Assembly: GCA_002448715.1 (NCBI GenBank)
Contig: DJZU01000077.1
Span: forward strand, 52,548-60,186
Direction of reading: 5' to 3'
Origin: Candidatus Neomicrothrix sp. UBA6944
Lineage (GTDB): Bacteria > Actinomycetota > Acidimicrobiia > Acidimicrobiales > Poriferisodalaceae
DNA: 7,639 bases
Below the pieces are notes generated by a model. It was not told the origin of the DNA and did not search any database. It was given only the letters and a program-made list of their open reading frames with translations. Position 1 is the stretch's first letter; each line of letters begins with the position of its first letter. Below, one piece after another: positions 6,766-7,639 of the stretch. The position numbers were made by a program, and so were the translations under genes.

Positions 6766-6788
6766 TCGTTCAACAGGACAATGAACGA
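6766..6788. promoter_or_regulatory. Inverted repeat TCGTTCA-N9-TGAACGA (candidate operator)
   Basis: The two 7-base arms are perfectly complementary around a 9-base spacer. Size and symmetry suit a dimeric TetR-, GntR- or MarR-type regulator. The site overlaps the candidate -35 element of the acyl-CoA dehydrogenase promoter and lies 68 bases before the GTG start of the opposite gene, so one bound dimer could control both. The symmetry is seen directly; the regulator type is inferred and no regulator gene is in the window. Confidence 0.55.
6769..6788 (+). repeat. 20-bp repeat, copy 2
   Basis: This is the second copy of the 20-base repeat found at 293-312, with 18 of 20 bases identical. It covers the inner part of the left arm, the spacer and the whole right arm of the inverted repeat. 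A further 10-base match, CGAACTAACG, overlaps its end here (6786-6795) and recurs at 323-332, about 11 bases beyond copy 1. Confidence 0.45.
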
Positions 6789-6856
6789 ACTAACGACTAC
6801 CTTTCGATAAAGCACGCCAGTGGCATCTTTAGGATTTGCCTAAATAGGGGGAATGA

Positions 6857-7639
6857 GTGAAATACGTAGCACCATCTTCGGTAGAGGAAGCAACATCGCT
6901 ACTTTCCTCTTCACCGTCTGCACAGGTGTTCGCTGGGGCAACTGACGTTGTTCCCCAACTTCGAGCAGGAAGACCGGCACCTGAAGTGTTAGTTGATCTA
7001 AAGAAGATCAAAGAACTAGTCGCTCTAAATAGCGACGGCGATAAATGGACGGTCGGGGCCGCTACACCCACCGCTCATCTAACAGAAGACGACAGCTTTA
7101 GCCACGAATTCCCGGGCTTATCTGAAGCCGCTGGACTGATCGGATCAGATCAAATTCAAAACCGATCGAGCCTGGGCGGGAATTTGTGTAACGCCTCACC
7201 AGCGGCAGACTCAGTGCCTGCGATGGTTGTAAACGGAGTTCGAGCAGTAGTCGCAGGCCCAAACGGGACCCGCGTACTTGATGTCTCCGAAGTCGTAACT
7301 GGGCCCGGACAAACAGCGCTCGACGACGACGAATTTATTGTCGAGTTTGAAATCGACAAAATGCCCACCCGAAGCGGAGATGCGTACTTGCGCATGATCC
7401 CCAGAACCGAAATGGATATTGCAGTTGTGGGAGCAGGAGCTCGCGTAACGCTCGCAGATGATGGCAGCATTGAACAAGCTGTTCTTGCTTTAGGGGCCGT
7501 AGCCCCGACCGTGGTCCGGATCCCGGACGCTGAACAGGCACTTGTGGGTTCCACCGCGGACGAAGAAACTCTGAACGCTGTCGCGGCGGCAGCAAGCGAA
7601 GCTTGCGACCCCATTGACGACAAGCGAGGCACTGTCGAG
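6857..7639 (+). CDS. Molybdenum hydroxylase FAD-binding (medium) subunit, CoxM/XDH type, 3' end missing
   Basis: A frame open for 261 codons to the window edge encodes the FAD subunit of a xanthine dehydrogenase/CO dehydrogenase-family enzyme. This subunit passes electrons from the 2Fe-2S subunit to NAD or another acceptor. FAGATDVVPQLRAG (residues 25-38) matches the first FAD motif (AGGTDL). IQNRSSLGGNLCNASPAAD (100-118) matches the second (TIGGN-x5-P-x2-D). RTEMDIAVVGAGA (183-195) and CDPIDDKRGTVE (250-261) are the conserved C-domain segments, so about 25-30 residues remain outside. The GTG start is set by an in-frame TGA immediately before it, AGGGGG five bases upstream, and the typical opening KYVAPSSVEEA. 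The reaction may be ring or C-H hydroxylation, or reductive dehydroxylation as in 4-hydroxybenzoyl-CoA reductase. The iron-sulphur and molybdenum subunits are expected just downstream. Long minus-strand frames across this gene are shadows. Confidence 0.93.
   Translation, partial: MKYVAPSSVEEATSLLSSSPSAQVFAGATDVVPQLRAGRPAPEVLVDLKKIKELVALNSDGDKWTVGAATPTAHLTEDDSFSHEFPGLSEAAGLIGSDQIQNRSSLGGNLCNASPAADSVPAMVVNGVRAVVAGPNGTRVLDVSEVVTGPGQTALDDDEFIVEFEIDKMPTRSGDAYLRMIPRTEMDIAVVGAGARVTLADDGSIEQAVLALGAVAPTVVRIPDAEQALVGSTADEETLNAVAAAASEACDPIDDKRGTVE

Larger units (their letters stand above)
6745..6856. promoter_or_regulatory. Divergent promoter region between acyl-CoA dehydrogenase and molybdenum hydroxylase
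   Basis: No gene is seen in these 112 bases. On the minus strand TAGTTT (plus-strand 6751-6756) ends 6 bases before the dehydrogenase ATG, and TTGTCC (6776-6781) lies 19 bases upstream of it. This suggests a weak -35/-10 pair giving a leaderless transcript. On the plus strand TAGGAT at 6830-6835 may be a -10 for the GTG gene, and AGGGGG at 6846-6851 is its ribosome binding site. A short reading frame from the ATG at 6781 ends after 9 codons and is not considered a gene. Confidence 0.45.

Noticed and set aside
6781..6810. Short frame MNELTTTFR preceded by AGGACA
   Set aside because: Nine codons inside the candidate operator and promoter region; the similarity to the start of the DUF1330 gene is explained by the shared repeat and does not keep the same start codon.
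7156..7632. 158-codon minus-strand open frame and two shorter ones overlapping it
   Set aside because: They lie antisense to the FAD-subunit gene, whose motifs are unmistakable, and their translations are low-complexity Ser/Ala/Thr/Pro strings with no family match.
1..7639. CRISPR arrays, tRNA or rRNA genes, insertion sequences and transposases
   Set aside because: Looked for by eye; no regularly spaced repeats, cloverleaf with CCA end, rRNA segments or transposase-like proteins were seen.

Overview
This window looks like a bacterial accessory catabolic locus. Base composition is moderate (roughly half G+C by eye, not computed). Non-ATG starts are used (one TTG, one GTG), genes are tightly packed, and the content is CoA-ester and flavin chemistry: a family III CoA transferase, an AidB-type acyl-CoA dehydrogenase, two nitroreductase-fold flavoproteins and a molybdenum-hydroxylase FAD subunit. 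This mix is typical of free-living aerobic degraders such as Acidimicrobiia-like actinobacteria or SAR202-type Chloroflexi. The lineage is an inference; no rRNA or other phylogenetic marker is present.

Layout. Bases 1-311 hold no intact gene; one open frame without a start (15-203) may be a decayed 3' end. A plus-strand gene (312-1178) encodes a protein with two tandem DUF1330-like domains. It converges on a minus-strand pair: nitroreductase A (1201-1875) and, 9 bases upstream of it, a CaiB/BaiF-type CoA transferase (1885-3072). A 184-base divergent region (3073-3256) separates this pair from a plus-strand pair: a CrtC/AttH-like lipocalin-fold protein with a TTG start (3257-4381) and nitroreductase B (4441-5115). 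Nitroreductase B converges on the minus-strand acyl-CoA dehydrogenase (5128-6744). Across a second divergent region (6745-6856) lies a GTG-started FAD-binding subunit of a molybdenum hydroxylase (6857 to the right edge, unfinished).

How the genes may work together. The CoA transferase could load an acid onto CoA. The acyl-CoA dehydrogenase and the flavin/molybdenum enzymes could then desaturate, reduce or hydroxylate the CoA ester or its ring. The DUF1330 and CrtC-like proteins have no assigned chemistry. The substrate cannot be named from the sequence. Nitroreductases A and B are gapless paralogues (134 of 224 residues identical by hand count) placed symmetrically around the first divergent promoter.

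Regulation. The second divergent region carries a perfect inverted repeat, TCGTTCA-N9-TGAACGA. Twenty bases covering its right arm, spacer and the inner part of its left arm recur, with two mismatches, directly in front of the DUF1330 gene. This suggests that one regulator, not in the window, controls both ends of the locus. A different 16-bp near-palindrome sits in the first divergent region.
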